From positions 1 through 9,947 of the forward strand of contig JAICHT010000122.1 of the NCBI GenBank assembly GCA_025924755.1: a stretch of 9,947 nucleotides of DNA, in the 5' to 3' direction. Made by a program: the position numbers and the translations under genes. Shown one piece after another: positions 1 to 7,843 of the stretch (positions are counted from its first letter, which is position 1; the number at the start of each line of letters is the position of its first letter). The stretch comes from Chitinophagaceae bacterium (lineage in GTDB: Bacteria; Bacteroidota; Bacteroidia; Chitinophagales; Chitinophagaceae). The notes under the pieces are model-generated. The model was not told the DNA's origin. It searched no databases and saw only the letters and a list, made by a program, of their open reading frames with translations.

Positions 1-808
1 CGGAATTTTTTAACGCCATCCAGGTAAGGTTTGCCTCTTCCTGCGGATTTAACAGGTTTGTAAATCCTTTACCAGGGTTTTGTATACCATAAGTCATGGC
101 ATATGATACTTTAGCTCCTCCGGCTTTGCCCTTTTTGGTAGTGATGATAACTACTCCATTAGAGGCACGGGAACCATAGATAGATGCAGAAGCCGCATCT
201 TTTAATATCTGCATAGATTCTACATCTTCAGGATTAATTCCTAACAGACTACCTGTCGGCACACCATCTACAATGTATAAAGGATCGTTTCCATTAAAAG
301 ATGCAAATCCTCTTATCCTAACCTTAGCTACACTACCTGGCTCATTGTCCTCTACTACAGTTACTCCTGCTGCCCTTCCCTGAAGCTGATTCTCAACAGA
401 ATTTGCCGGAATGGCTTCCAAATCATTAACGTTAACTACGGCAACGGAACCAGTAATATCTTTTTTTCTTTGAGAAGTATAACCGGTAATTACTACCTCA
501 TTCAAACTGGTGGTTGAGGGCTGAAGCGTTACAGCAACCTTACTTTGACCTTCTATGGATATTTGCTGGGTTTCATATCCTACATAACTGATACTAAGTT
601 GCCTTGCATTTGCAGGGACCTGAATAGTGAAAGTTCCATTTGAAGTTGTTGTTGCACCAATTTTATGGCCGACAACATTAATGGATGCATTAGACAATGG
701 AGTCCCATCCTTTGAAGTAATCAATCCACTAACGGTTCTTTGTTGTGCAATTAACCCTGTTAAACAGAAAATAAAAACAAGGATACTCAGTAATAATCTT
801 TTTTTCAT
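1..808 (-). CDS. SusC/RagA-family TonB-dependent outer-membrane transporter, N-terminal part (runs off left edge)
   Basis: The frame reads from ATG at 808 without a stop to the window edge, giving 269 codons of a protein that in this family usually has about 1000 residues. Residues 1-21 (MKKRLLLSILVFIFCLTGLIA) are a signal peptide. Residues about 23-100 form a carboxypeptidase-D regulatory-like beta domain (VSGLITSKDGTPLSNASINV...VGYETQQISI pattern). The EVVITGY segment is the usual link into the plug. The plug carries RIRGFASFNGNDPLYIVDGVP and later ILKDAASASIYGSRASNGVV, which are SusC/RagA signature motifs. Such proteins form the outer-membrane barrel of SusCD glycan or peptide importers, normally paired with a SusD lipoprotein encoded downstream, which here would lie beyond the left edge. 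The substrate cannot be inferred. No sigma factor or anti-sigma gene is visible upstream in the window. The family call is very secure. Confidence 0.97.
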   Translation of the reverse strand, partial: MKKRLLLSILVFIFCLTGLIAQQRTVSGLITSKDGTPLSNASINVVGHKIGATTTSNGTFTIQVPANARQLSISYVGYETQQISIEGQSKVAVTLQPSTTSLNEVVITGYTSQRKKDITGSVAVVNVNDLEAIPANSVENQLQGRAAGVTVVEDNEPGSVAKVRIRGFASFNGNDPLYIVDGVPTGSLLGINPEDVESMQILKDAASASIYGSRASNGVVIITTKKGKAGGAKVSYAMTYGIQNPGKGFTNLLNPQEEANLTWMALKNS

Positions 809-1400
809 AAGCATTAGTTAAAGAAGTATGAAGTTTATGGAAATGGAAATTACTTTCTTTTTTTTACGATTTTACTAATACTCAAAAAAAAATTCAACAG
901 AATACATTGAACCAGGTTGATATCTTAAAAGAGTCCAGCAGGGAATATGAAATTGCCTTTTACGAAACAACAAACTTCCCGGATAGGAATTGCTGTTAAT
1001 GCATAAGAATACAAAAGGCAAGGCTAACTTTTACTTCTCAGGGTAACTTCATATTGGCATGAGCCATCATACTATCGGAATTATATTACAAGGAAACAAG
1101 AGTTTAAATACTTCTCTCCTTTGTACCATATTATTTTTTCAGAATGTAGCTGTGAGGGGTAATTTGATAGATATGTATTTAAACATTCATCATCGCTATA
1201 ATATAGAACTATCCTTTAGCTTTTTACTCACTTCTTCAAGGTAAGGGTGAAGTAATTCTTTAGTCCGGCCACATTTAAAGAAAGAGATACGGCTCTTTAA
1301 AAGCTGACCCTATATGTGCAGCGCATTCTCTTAGAGATATACCAAGTAAATGAGTATTGCTCTTAAAGTTTCTCTTAAATTAATCCGTTAATCAGCCGGT
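809..1400. other. Intergenic stretch without a supported gene
   Basis: This 592-base gap lies between the start of the SusC gene and the end of the DJ-1 gene. It must hold the SusC promoter, but I see no convincing TTG/TAnnTTTG pair. A small plus-strand ORF at 1059-1244 has no recognisable motif and is probably chance. An inverted repeat, TTTAAAGA (1274-1281) with TCTTTAAA (1294-1301), lies about 100 bases downstream of the DJ-1 stop and could be a weak terminator for that gene, although it lacks a clear U-tract. On the minus strand near 1190-1310 there is a 30-odd-codon open stretch without a start (contains CGRTKELLHPYLEEVSKKL), which I cannot assign. Confidence 0.5.
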
Positions 1401-2081
1401 TTACTTTTTAAGGAAGTGTAATAATTCTTTTGCTGCTTCTTCAGATGATGCCGGGTTTTGACCGGTAATCAATAAGCCATCTTTCACCACATAAGAAGCC
1501 CAATCTTCTTTCTTTGAATATTGTCCACCCCTATTCTTTAATTCGTCCTCTAAAAGAAAAGGAACTACATTGGTAAGATGTACCGCTTCTTCCTCAGTAT
1601 TGGTAAAACCGGTCACCCGTTTACCTTTTACCAACGGCTCTCCATTTTCATCTTTTACGTTCAGCAACACAGCCGGTGCATGACAAACTGCTGCAACCGG
1701 TTTTTTAGCTGACCAAAAATTTTGAATGAGCTGAATAGAATTGGTATCATTACTTAAATCCCAAAGCGGGCCATGCCCACCTGGAAAGAATACTGCATCA
1801 TAGTCTTCAGCTTTTACTTCACTTAACATTTTTGTGTTGGCCAGTAGTTGTTGTAAACCTTTATCTGCATTAAAGCGTTTAGTCGCTTCTGTTTGCGCTT
1901 CCGGTTCGGCACTTTTTGGGTCTATTGGAGGTTGTCCACCTTTTGGAGAAGCTAATGTAATATCGGCACCGGCATCTTTCAAAGTATAATAAGGTGCAGC
2001 AAATTCCTCTACCCAAAACCCTGTCTTTTTACCTGTGTTTCCCAACTCGCTGTGTGAGGTCAATACCATTAATACTTTCAT
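1401..2081 (-). CDS. DJ-1/PfpI-family protein, Hsp31/glyoxalase III-like (class I glutamine amidotransferase fold)
   Basis: The 226-residue protein is full length for the single-domain Hsp31-like branch (yeast Hsp31 is 237). Comparing it from memory with yeast Hsp31, the catalytic triad lines up as Glu26 (GFWVEEF), Cys133 on the nucleophile elbow (AAVCHAPA) and His134. Other family marks are PGGHGPLWDL (100-109), the KRVTGFTNTEEEAV segment, and the C-terminal LLITGQNPASSEEAAKELL helix. Members have chaperone, glutathione-independent glyoxalase (methylglyoxal to lactate) or deglycase activities; which applies here is not readable. There is no signal peptide, so it is probably cytoplasmic. The start at 2081 is the only ATG that keeps the first beta strand (MKVLMVLTS). 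Fifteen bases upstream lies the stop of a DsbA-like remnant on the same strand, suggesting the two once formed a stress-related operon. Confidence 0.95.
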   Translation of the reverse strand: MKVLMVLTSHSELGNTGKKTGFWVEEFAAPYYTLKDAGADITLASPKGGQPPIDPKSAEPEAQTEATKRFNADKGLQQLLANTKMLSEVKAEDYDAVFFPGGHGPLWDLSNDTNSIQLIQNFWSAKKPVAAVCHAPAVLLNVKDENGEPLVKGKRVTGFTNTEEEAVHLTNVVPFLLEDELKNRGGQYSKKEDWASYVVKDGLLITGQNPASSEEAAKELLHFLKK

Positions 2082-2095
2082 AGCTTTAATTTTTT

Positions 2096-2266
2096 TTAAT
2101 TACAGTTTCCGTTAATGTCGCAAAAATCTTCATCTTGTTCAACTATTAATACCGGATTTCCTTCTTCCCAAATTTGTGCAAATACTTCCGGTGACGGTGT
2201 ACCACTTACTGCATATTTATTATTGAATACAAAAAAAGGACCACCCTGCTCGCGTATTTCATACGC
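2096..2266 (-). pseudogene. C-terminal remnant of a DsbA/FrnE-like thiol oxidoreductase (truncated, no start)
   Basis: The minus-strand frame ending at the TAA at 2096-2098 encodes about 56 residues. They contain GGPFFVFNNKYAVSGTPSPE, then EVFAQIW, and end ...EDFCDINGNCN. This matches the conserved C-terminal part of FrnE-type DsbA-family oxidoreductases (typically GV.GVPFFVF..KYAVSGAQ..E.F) and the cysteine-containing tail common in Bacteroidota members. A usual family member has over 200 residues. Here the thioredoxin CxxC half and most of the helical insert are missing, the conserved GVxGVP has shrunk to GGP, and no ATG exists between this segment and the TGA near 2369. I read it as a decayed gene. 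The alternative, a deliberately short protein from a non-ATG start, is less likely. The plus-strand ORF in this region is only a shadow. Confidence 0.75.
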
Positions 2267-2332
2267 ATGTAGAAAACTTCGCCGGCTAAACGCAATCCAT
2301 TGAAGCGATATCGAACAGATGGAAATCTCTGC

Positions 2333-2362
2333 CTGAAAGTTTCCCGCTATTTTTTATCTTAG
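2333..2362 (+). promoter_or_regulatory. Candidate Bacteroidota-type promoter for the GH20 gene
   Basis: CTG (2333-2335) and TATCTTAG (2355-2362) are separated by 19 bases and resemble the Bacteroidota consensus TTG-N19-21-TAnnTTTG, with one mismatch in each box. Transcription would start near 2370, giving a short leader of about 15 bases before the ATG at 2384. It overlaps the decayed DsbA-like region. This is a pattern match only. Confidence 0.35.
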
Positions 2363-2383
2363 GCGCTCATAAAAGATATACAG

Positions 2384-4294
2384 ATGAAAAAAGCCATCAG
2401 CAAAAACAAGTTTTATTATTTTTTTATTGCCCTTCTGTTTACGATTTCTTTACATGCAAATGCAGAGGATTCTATTGCTATTATTCCAAAACCACTCAGC
2501 ATGCAAATACAAGCAGGGCATTTTGTTCTTTCTAATGGCACTGCTATTACAGCTTCATCTTCTAATTCAGACTTTAAGGAAAGTATTCGATGGTTTATTG
2601 ATAAAATTGCAACCTCAACCGGCTATCATCTTTCCACAAACAAATCATCTAAAAGCAGTATCAGCTTATTATTAAACAAACAGGCAGATACGTCTTTGCA
2701 CGATGAAGGTTATACATTAAAGGTTACTCCGTCAAGCATAACGATCACAGCCAATAAAGCGGCTGGTCTTTTTTATGGATTGCAAACGGTTTTGCAATTG
2801 CTGCCCCCTTCAATAGAAGGCACAACTGCCATGCAAAATGTTCAATGGACCATACCCTGTGCTGACATAAAAGATGTGCCGCGTTTTGGATGGCGTGGTT
2901 TGATGCTGGATGTGAGCCGACACTTTTTTACCAAGCAGGAAGTGGAAGCATATATTGACCAGATGGCACGTTACAAATTTAACACACTGCATCTTCATCT
3001 TGCCGATGACCAGGGCTGGCGTATTCAAATAAAAAGTTTACCGCAGCTTACACAAGTGGGTGCCTGGCGCGTTAAACGTACTGGTCGCTGGGGAACGTTT
3101 ATGCCTGCACTCGCCGGTGAACCAACAACAGATGGAGGTTTCTATACGCAGAGTGATATGAAAGAAATTATCAAATATGCACAGGACCGTTTCATTACTA
3201 TTCTTCCTGAAATTGATGTGCCTGCACATAGTCTTGCACTCATTGCTTCCTATCCAAACTTAAGCTGTACACAATTGCCCTATTCTGTTAACGCAGGTGG
3301 AAGAGGTTATGAACGCAACGATAATGCTTTATGCATCGGTAATGATTCCACCTTTACCATGCTTGATAAAATATTTACTGAAATAGCAGCACTGTTTCCA
3401 AATCCTTATATACATGTTGGCGGCGATGAAGCATACAAAGGTTTTTGGGATGCGTGCCCGAAATGCCAAAAGCGAATGGCAAATGAGCATTTAAAGAATG
3501 TGGATGAATTGCAAAGTTATTTTGTAAAAAGAGTTGAAAAGATTGTTGAATCAAAAGGCAAGAAATTAATAGGATGGGATGAAATTTTGGAAGGTGGCCT
3601 GGCGCCGAATGCAACAGTGATGAGCTGGCGTGGTATGAGCGGCGGCATTGCTGCCGCTAAGATGGGGCACCACGTGGTGATGACACCATGGGATTATTGT
3701 TATCTTGATCTGTACCAGGCAGAGCCTACAAGCGAACCACCAACTTATGGTTTATGCCGTCTTTCCGATTCGTATAATTATGAGCCGGTTCCGGACAGTA
3801 TTGACGAGAAACTCATTTTGGGCGGACAAGGAAATTTATGGACTGAATCGGTTCCAACATTAAGACATGCAGAGTATATGACATGGCCAAGAGGCATTGC
3901 ATTAGCTGAAGTTTACTGGAGTTCAAAAGCAAATAAGAACTGGAATGATTTTACTACAAGGTTGGAAAAACAGTTTCCGCGTTTGGATGCTGCCAATGTG
4001 AAGTATTCAACAAGCATGTACAATGCTGTGTTTACACCTGCACGCATTAAGAACAGCGATTTTGGTGTAACGCTTACAACAGAAGTTAAGGGTCTTGATA
4101 TCTACTACACTTTTGATAATACCAACCCGGATAATTTCTCACAGAAGTTTACCGGTAAGCCCATTCAGTTTCCTGTTGGTGCAACCTATTTAAATGTGAT
4201 TACTTATCGTGATGGGAAACCAATAGGCGAGCAAATCAATATAACAAAAGAGGTGTTAAGCCAAAGGCTCGATGAGAAGCATCATGTTTATTAA
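2384..4294 (+). CDS. Secreted glycoside hydrolase family 20 beta-N-acetylhexosaminidase
   Basis: The 636-residue protein removes terminal GlcNAc or GalNAc from chitin-type oligosaccharides or glycans by substrate-assisted catalysis. Residues 1-27 are a signal peptide with an ANA|ED cleavage site, so it acts in the periplasm or at the surface; no lipobox cysteine is seen. A GH20b domain (about 30-162) precedes the GH20 TIM barrel (about 166-515). Conserved residues visible are Arg171 and His179 in RGLMLDVSRHF, the HLHLADDQGWR segment (203-213), EIDVPAH (276-282), the catalytic pair Asp348-Glu349 in HVGGDEA, Trp398 (GWDE), Trp415 (SWRG) and Trp486/Glu488 (NLWTESV). Residues about 555-620 (LDIYYTFDNTNPDN..., YLNVITYRDGKPIG) form the small beta domain often found at the C-terminus of chitobiase-type enzymes. 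Length and motifs are intact. It stands alone on the plus strand, followed by a hairpin. Confidence 0.98.
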   Translation: MKKAISKNKFYYFFIALLFTISLHANAEDSIAIIPKPLSMQIQAGHFVLSNGTAITASSSNSDFKESIRWFIDKIATSTGYHLSTNKSSKSSISLLLNKQADTSLHDEGYTLKVTPSSITITANKAAGLFYGLQTVLQLLPPSIEGTTAMQNVQWTIPCADIKDVPRFGWRGLMLDVSRHFFTKQEVEAYIDQMARYKFNTLHLHLADDQGWRIQIKSLPQLTQVGAWRVKRTGRWGTFMPALAGEPTTDGGFYTQSDMKEIIKYAQDRFITILPEIDVPAHSLALIASYPNLSCTQLPYSVNAGGRGYERNDNALCIGNDSTFTMLDKIFTEIAALFPNPYIHVGGDEAYKGFWDACPKCQKRMANEHLKNVDELQSYFVKRVEKIVESKGKKLIGWDEILEGGLAPNATVMSWRGMSGGIAAAKMGHHVVMTPWDYCYLDLYQAEPTSEPPTYGLCRLSDSYNYEPVPDSIDEKLILGGQGNLWTESVPTLRHAEYMTWPRGIALAEVYWSSKANKNWNDFTTRLEKQFPRLDAANVKYSTSMYNAVFTPARIKNSDFGVTLTTEVKGLDIYYTFDNTNPDNFSQKFTGKPIQFPVGATYLNVITYRDGKPIGEQINITKEVLSQRLDEKHHVY

Positions 4295-4327
4295 TGAGTA
4301 ACGGAAGCAGGCGGGAACAACTTTATA

Positions 4328-4370
4328 AGTTTGGCGGACAGCCGATTTTCATCCGGTTATCCGCCAAACT
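4328..4370 (+). terminator. Strong hairpin just after the GH20 gene
   Basis: AGTTTGGCGGA (4328-4338) and TCCGCCAAACT (4360-4370) are perfect 11-base inverted repeats. After a C/A mismatch the stem continues with about five more pairs (AGCCG with CGGTT) around a 9-base loop. It lies 34 bases after the GH20 stop. No U-tract follows, so it may be a transcript-end stabiliser or a bidirectional stop rather than a classic intrinsic terminator. Confidence 0.6.
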
Positions 4371-4624
4371 ATATAGAAACATAAGGCTAACGTTGCTATA
4401 AGAGATATTGGTTGAAATCATCTTGTAAGTGTGTGTTACAGGCTTTACCCCGATGTTGGTTTGACATAATAAATCGAATGAGCAAATCACTACCCTTTTA
4501 TAACTTACATCGTAATGGCACTGTCATTTTCCTGAGATTAATATTATTGGCCTGTAGCAAATTCTGAAATCCCACGACCGTTTTGCTTTTGAGTCAACAC
4601 TGCTGTTCAACTGTATGGGCATAT
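4371..4624. other. Non-coding spacer between convergent genes
   Basis: No start-to-stop frame with recognisable protein character is seen. The interval separates the plus-strand GH20 gene from the end of the minus-strand sugar operon. It contains GCTAACGTTGCT near 4386-4397, which superficially recalls an attC right end but does not satisfy GTTRRRY. Confidence 0.4.
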
Positions 4625-4700
4625 AGTAAATTGCATTGGCGTTGCAGTGGCACGAAGGACGAGTAGCGCTGTATTTACTTAGAAGGTGGCTCTCGCCACT
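4625..4700. repeat. Compact palindromic intergenic element
   Basis: AGTAAAT (4625-4631) and ATTTACT (4673-4679) are perfect 7-base inverted repeats. Between them is an imperfect 11-base tandem pair, TTGCATTGGCG followed by TTGCAGTGGCA (about 4631-4652). Next comes a tight hairpin at 4685-4700 (GGTGGC-TCTC-GCCACT; GAGA loop on the minus strand). It lies 70-150 bases downstream of the sugar operon stop and could serve as its terminator region. Its organised structure also recalls dispersed extragenic palindromes. One copy in the window cannot prove that. Confidence 0.4.
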
Positions 4701-4772
4701 ATCCGAATTTAAAATATTAACATCATGATGCTTCAGTACATGTAAGCCTTGTACTTAAGGTTAGTACATAAT

Positions 4773-5636
4773 TTACAGTGTATGAATATAAGCTGCACTT
4801 TCTTTAAACTTATCTTCTTCCATCTCCACAAAGAAGTTTTTCACACCTCCCGTTTTAGCTGCTGCAAAAAATTCTTTCCAGTCAATAATGCCTTGCCCAA
4901 CAGGTACCTGCTTTTTATCTTTTGTCCAATCTGATAAATGCGCTGAAATAAACCGTCCCGGATACTTATTGAAATAAGTGGAAGCTTTATAACCAAGCGT
5001 AATTACCTCTGTTTGAAACTGCATTTTTACCAATTCCGGGTTGAAGCGGCTCATCAGTGCATCATATATTAACTGGCCATCAAGCACCGCAAATTCAAAG
5101 CTATGATTATGAAATCCTGCCTGCATCCCTGCTGCTTTTATTTTTTCCGCAGCTTTATTCAACTTATCTGCACTGGCGTAGTAATCATTTAAAGTAGCGG
5201 TTTTTGGCAACCAGAAGGTAGAACAGATCATTTGACTAAGCCCTAACCCTTTTGCAAATTCAATACTGCTATCAAGGTTTTCATCAGAAAACTCACCAAA
5301 ACCAAAATGACAGCTTGGGCAACTTAAACCTGCATCGGTAATGATGCTGCGCATGTCTGCTGTTTTCATGTTTACCAAAGGGCCATAGCCAATGGTAGCA
5401 TATCCTTTAGGCGAACACATTTCTGTAAGCTGGTATCCCTGGGCAGCCATCATTTTTAATGTTCCGGCAAAGTCTTTAGCCAGTATATCCCTGATAGGAA
5501 AGGTCTGAAACCCAATAGGCATATTTAAGGCACGTGCCTGTGAAAATAATTGTTTGGGCAAATGAGATAAAGCTAATGCACCACCGATACCTATTGCAGC
5601 TTTCCCGATAAATGCCCTGCGGTTTATAATTTTCAT
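4773..5636 (-). CDS. Tat-exported sugar phosphate isomerase/epimerase-like TIM-barrel protein
   Basis: With the start at 5636 the protein has 287 residues and opens MKIINRRAFIGKAAIGIGGA, a twin-arginine signal (RR at 6-7) followed by a hydrophobic stretch. An upstream in-frame ATG at 5702 would overlap the previous gene and bury the Tat motif, so I reject it. The rest is the xylose isomerase-like TIM barrel (AP endonuclease 2 superfamily): IGFQTFPIRD at strand 1, LTEM (Glu72), GFHNHSFEF (174-182), RFISAHLSDW (His233) and NFFVEMEED (Glu271) supply most expected metal-site positions. The position usually occupied by Asp in qLD is Gln208 (VKMQFQTEV). Such proteins act on sugars or keto-sugars, and exported versions often travel with Gfo/Idh/MocA oxidoreductases, as here (28 bases upstream). 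Substrate unknown. It is the second gene of the operon. Confidence 0.9.
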   Translation of the reverse strand: MKIINRRAFIGKAAIGIGGALALSHLPKQLFSQARALNMPIGFQTFPIRDILAKDFAGTLKMMAAQGYQLTEMCSPKGYATIGYGPLVNMKTADMRSIITDAGLSCPSCHFGFGEFSDENLDSSIEFAKGLGLSQMICSTFWLPKTATLNDYYASADKLNKAAEKIKAAGMQAGFHNHSFEFAVLDGQLIYDALMSRFNPELVKMQFQTEVITLGYKASTYFNKYPGRFISAHLSDWTKDKKQVPVGQGIIDWKEFFAAAKTGGVKNFFVEMEEDKFKESAAYIHTL

Positions 5637-5664
5637 GTTCGATTTTTTAGTGGTTTGTACGGTT

Positions 5665-7266
5665 TTAAATGGTAGCCGGATCCCAGCCTTGCCGGTAATC
5701 ACGTTTCAGGTATTTATTGGCTTCATCCACATTGGTGATTTTTATATTGGCAGCATCGTATTTCAATATTTGGTTTGTCCTTAATGCTACTGCATATAAA
5801 TTAATAGCTTCTGTAATGTGCTCGGCTTCCATAAAATTTCCGGGATATTGTTTACCGGTTTTGCAGGCTTGTACAAAAAGTGGCAATGCTTCTGAAGTTT
5901 GTTGTACCTGGTTGCGTTTATCACTATTGGCATTGGTAAGTGCATCCATTTTTTTGCCGGAGATGATTTGCGGATCCTGTACATTAAAACCTGCTAATAT
6001 CTTTCCTTTATCGCCTACGAACATCATTCCTTCTTCCGGAAAATCTTTGCTGTTATTAGACAATTCATCGGGAACCGGTGGACGCATACCGCCGTCATAC
6101 CAGTAAAGATCAACAGGCCCCCTGGCGCCATTGGCAGGATACCTAAACCGTACCGTACTGGCCATTGGAAATGAAAAGTCATTATTTACACGAAAAGGAA
6201 CAGGGCCGTTAAAATCGCAAACATGACTACGATGAGGTTCTACACTTGTAGGAGAAGTTAGCTGTAAGGCATTGAATACGGTCCATAAACTATAATGCCC
6301 CATATCGGCCATAGAACCTCCGCCAAAGTCGTACCATCCTCTAAACACCATATTGGTATACTCAGGACTATAAGGACGATCTGCTTCCGGCCCCAGCCAT
6401 AAGTTCCAGTCAAAGCCATCCGGAACTGGCGGCTTATCCGTTGGCAGTTCCGGATATTGCGGCCATACCGGGCGATTGGTCCAGTTATGCACTTCCGTTA
6501 AGGTTCCAATAGCACCGCCATTTATCCATGCCATCACTTGTTCCATAGAACCGTTAGAATCCCACGGAATTAAATGGGTAATTACTTTTGGATGATTGCG
6601 GGCCATTTCAATCACTTTCTTTCCTTCTATTAAACGATTAGAAAGCGGTTTATGTACCAACACATGTTTGCCCCGCTTTATGGCAGCCATAGAAAGCACG
6701 CCATGCAAATGATCGGGTGTCATGATTTTCACGGCATCCAAATCTTTTTCTTTTTCCAGTAGTTCACGAACATCAGCATACGCATTACAGCCCTTGTATT
6801 TTTGTTCCGGCCGCACATTGGCGTAAAACGTGTTTACAATATCCTTTCCATTTTCCCTGCCACCCGGAATAGTATTATCCCCACCGGGATTCCAGTCAGC
6901 TTTCTTTATAGTTTTCCTGATTTCATCTTTCAAATAATTAATACCCCAGTCACGATATCCTCTTGCCTCTTTATTTGGATCGGCAACTGCAATAACCTGT
7001 ATTTGAGGAACAGCCAATAACGGCAACAACTCTCTTATGCCTTGTGTGCCGGTACCAATATAGGCAAGGGTAATTTTGTCGCTTGGCGGAATAAAATCTT
7101 TACCACCTAATACATGTCTTGGAACAATAGTAAAACCGATTGCAGCAGAAGCCGTCATCTCCACAAATTTTCTCCGGTTCATTCCCGGGGTGTTTTCATT
7201 GGCATTTGTAGTATTCTGTTTTGGAGCAGAAGATGTAGCAATTTGAGGTTGAATGTTTTTCTTCAT
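5665..7266 (-). CDS. Tat-exported Gfo/Idh/MocA-family NAD(P)-dependent oxidoreductase
   Basis: The 533-residue protein has a twin-arginine motif after residue 29 (MNRRKFVEMTASAAIGF), then a Rossmann domain with AYIGTGTQG (69-76) and the acidic VADP turn at 96. An insert rich in Gly/Asn (about 105-160) follows. The family EKP motif appears as HVLVHKPLSN (Lys206 kept, Glu replaced by His205). The C-terminal alpha/beta domain contains GGGSMADMGHYSLW (315-328), with Asp321 and His324 near the usual active site. These enzymes oxidise or reduce sugars, often with tightly bound NAD(H); exported ones in Bacteroidota are linked to oxidation of glycosides at C3, an inference here. The start may be 7266 or 7182 (Met29); the first 28 residues are polar and low in complexity. 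It leads the operon with the epimerase-like gene. The 280-base gap upstream shows no clear promoter: TTG plus 21 bases plus CGAATTTG on the minus strand is only half a match. Confidence 0.95.
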   Translation of the reverse strand: MKKNIQPQIATSSAPKQNTTNANENTPGMNRRKFVEMTASAAIGFTIVPRHVLGGKDFIPPSDKITLAYIGTGTQGIRELLPLLAVPQIQVIAVADPNKEARGYRDWGINYLKDEIRKTIKKADWNPGGDNTIPGGRENGKDIVNTFYANVRPEQKYKGCNAYADVRELLEKEKDLDAVKIMTPDHLHGVLSMAAIKRGKHVLVHKPLSNRLIEGKKVIEMARNHPKVITHLIPWDSNGSMEQVMAWINGGAIGTLTEVHNWTNRPVWPQYPELPTDKPPVPDGFDWNLWLGPEADRPYSPEYTNMVFRGWYDFGGGSMADMGHYSLWTVFNALQLTSPTSVEPHRSHVCDFNGPVPFRVNNDFSFPMASTVRFRYPANGARGPVDLYWYDGGMRPPVPDELSNNSKDFPEEGMMFVGDKGKILAGFNVQDPQIISGKKMDALTNANSDKRNQVQQTSEALPLFVQACKTGKQYPGNFMEAEHITEAINLYAVALRTNQILKYDAANIKITNVDEANKYLKRDYRQGWDPATI

Positions 7267-7546
7267 ATCACAGTTTTATCGTTTAAGAGTTGCTAAATGA
7301 ATGTACGGAAATTTCCCGAGGCAGCTTCATTGCAAATTCGTTTTGGATATTTTGTTATTATCAACTATTTAAACTTGCGCAATCGTGCTGCGGCAACAAC
7401 GATCATACTAGTTTAGTAATGGCCTTCTCCAAATAGAAGTTTTTGGGTGAATGCAACATTTGCAAATGAGTTTTGCAATACAGTGATCAAACCTGCGGTG
7501 TCAACAACAGGCTTAGGTATTGTTCTACTTTTCTTACTGCTTATTT

Positions 7547-7843
7547 TTAAAGGTTAAGGGTACCCTGAAAAGCAGGTGGCGGAGCATTAAAAGCCTGTTC
7601 GATCTCCTGGTAGATCAGTTGCAAGATGTGTGGGTCGGTTATATATCCTTCTACTTTAAACCATTGAATCGGTTTGGACAGCTTTCGCAGTTCAATAGTG
7701 GGCCGGTCGGATTGTACAACAAGGAACGCTTTCAAACCAATGGGCGACACTTTAAACCGCTCTATATACCGGGACCGGTAGATGCGCTCTACTTCAAAAG
7801 TAATTACCTTTCTTTCCAGCTCCAGCGAAAAACTAAATCTCAC
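7547..7843 (-). CDS. Small conserved-looking hypothetical protein, GTG start
   Basis: The 98-residue frame begins at GTG (7843); an in-frame TAG lies 21 bases upstream and no ATG is available. It reads MRFSFSLELERKVITFEVER and continues ...IERFKVSP...LVVQSDRP...LSKPIQWFKVEG...DPHILQLIYQEIEQ. This resembles, from memory, a family of roughly 80-100-residue Bacteroidota proteins with the pattern FEVER-x-ERFKV...NRP...KxxxWKVxEG and a C-terminal helix. No function is known to me. No signal peptide, membrane segment or cysteine pair is seen. A longer plus-strand ORF (7520-7900) covers the same bases, but its protein has no comparable pattern, so I take the minus strand as real. Confidence 0.65.
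   Translation of the reverse strand: MRFSFSLELERKVITFEVERIYRSRYIERFKVSPIGLKAFLVVQSDRPTIELRKLSKPIQWFKVEGYITDPHILQLIYQEIEQAFNAPPPAFQGTLNL

Noticed and set aside
1059..1244. 61-codon plus-strand ORF in the SusC upstream gap
   Set aside because: It has no motif, no upstream signal and irregular composition; most likely chance.
4328..4400. Hairpin plus GCTAACGTTGCT read as another attC site
   Set aside because: GTTGCTA fails GTTRRRY at two positions, no complementary R'' is at a fitting distance, and the spacers are very unequal (6 and about 21 bases).
5637..5702. Upstream ATG extending the epimerase-like protein by 22 residues
   Set aside because: It would overlap the preceding gene and place a non-conserved segment before the Tat motif; the ATG at 5636 fits better.
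5717..6106. 129-codon plus-strand ORF inside the Gfo/Idh/MocA gene
   Set aside because: It is a shadow frame of a clearly coding gene on the other strand.
7424..7445. CTTCT-CCAAAT-AGAAG followed by five T, as an intrinsic terminator
   Set aside because: The stem has only 5 weak pairs and no plus-strand gene lies upstream to be terminated.
7405..7545. Minus-strand open stretch (contains GLITVLQNSFANVAF) after the 98-residue gene
   Set aside because: It has no start codon and no recognisable family; about 45 codons open can occur by chance.
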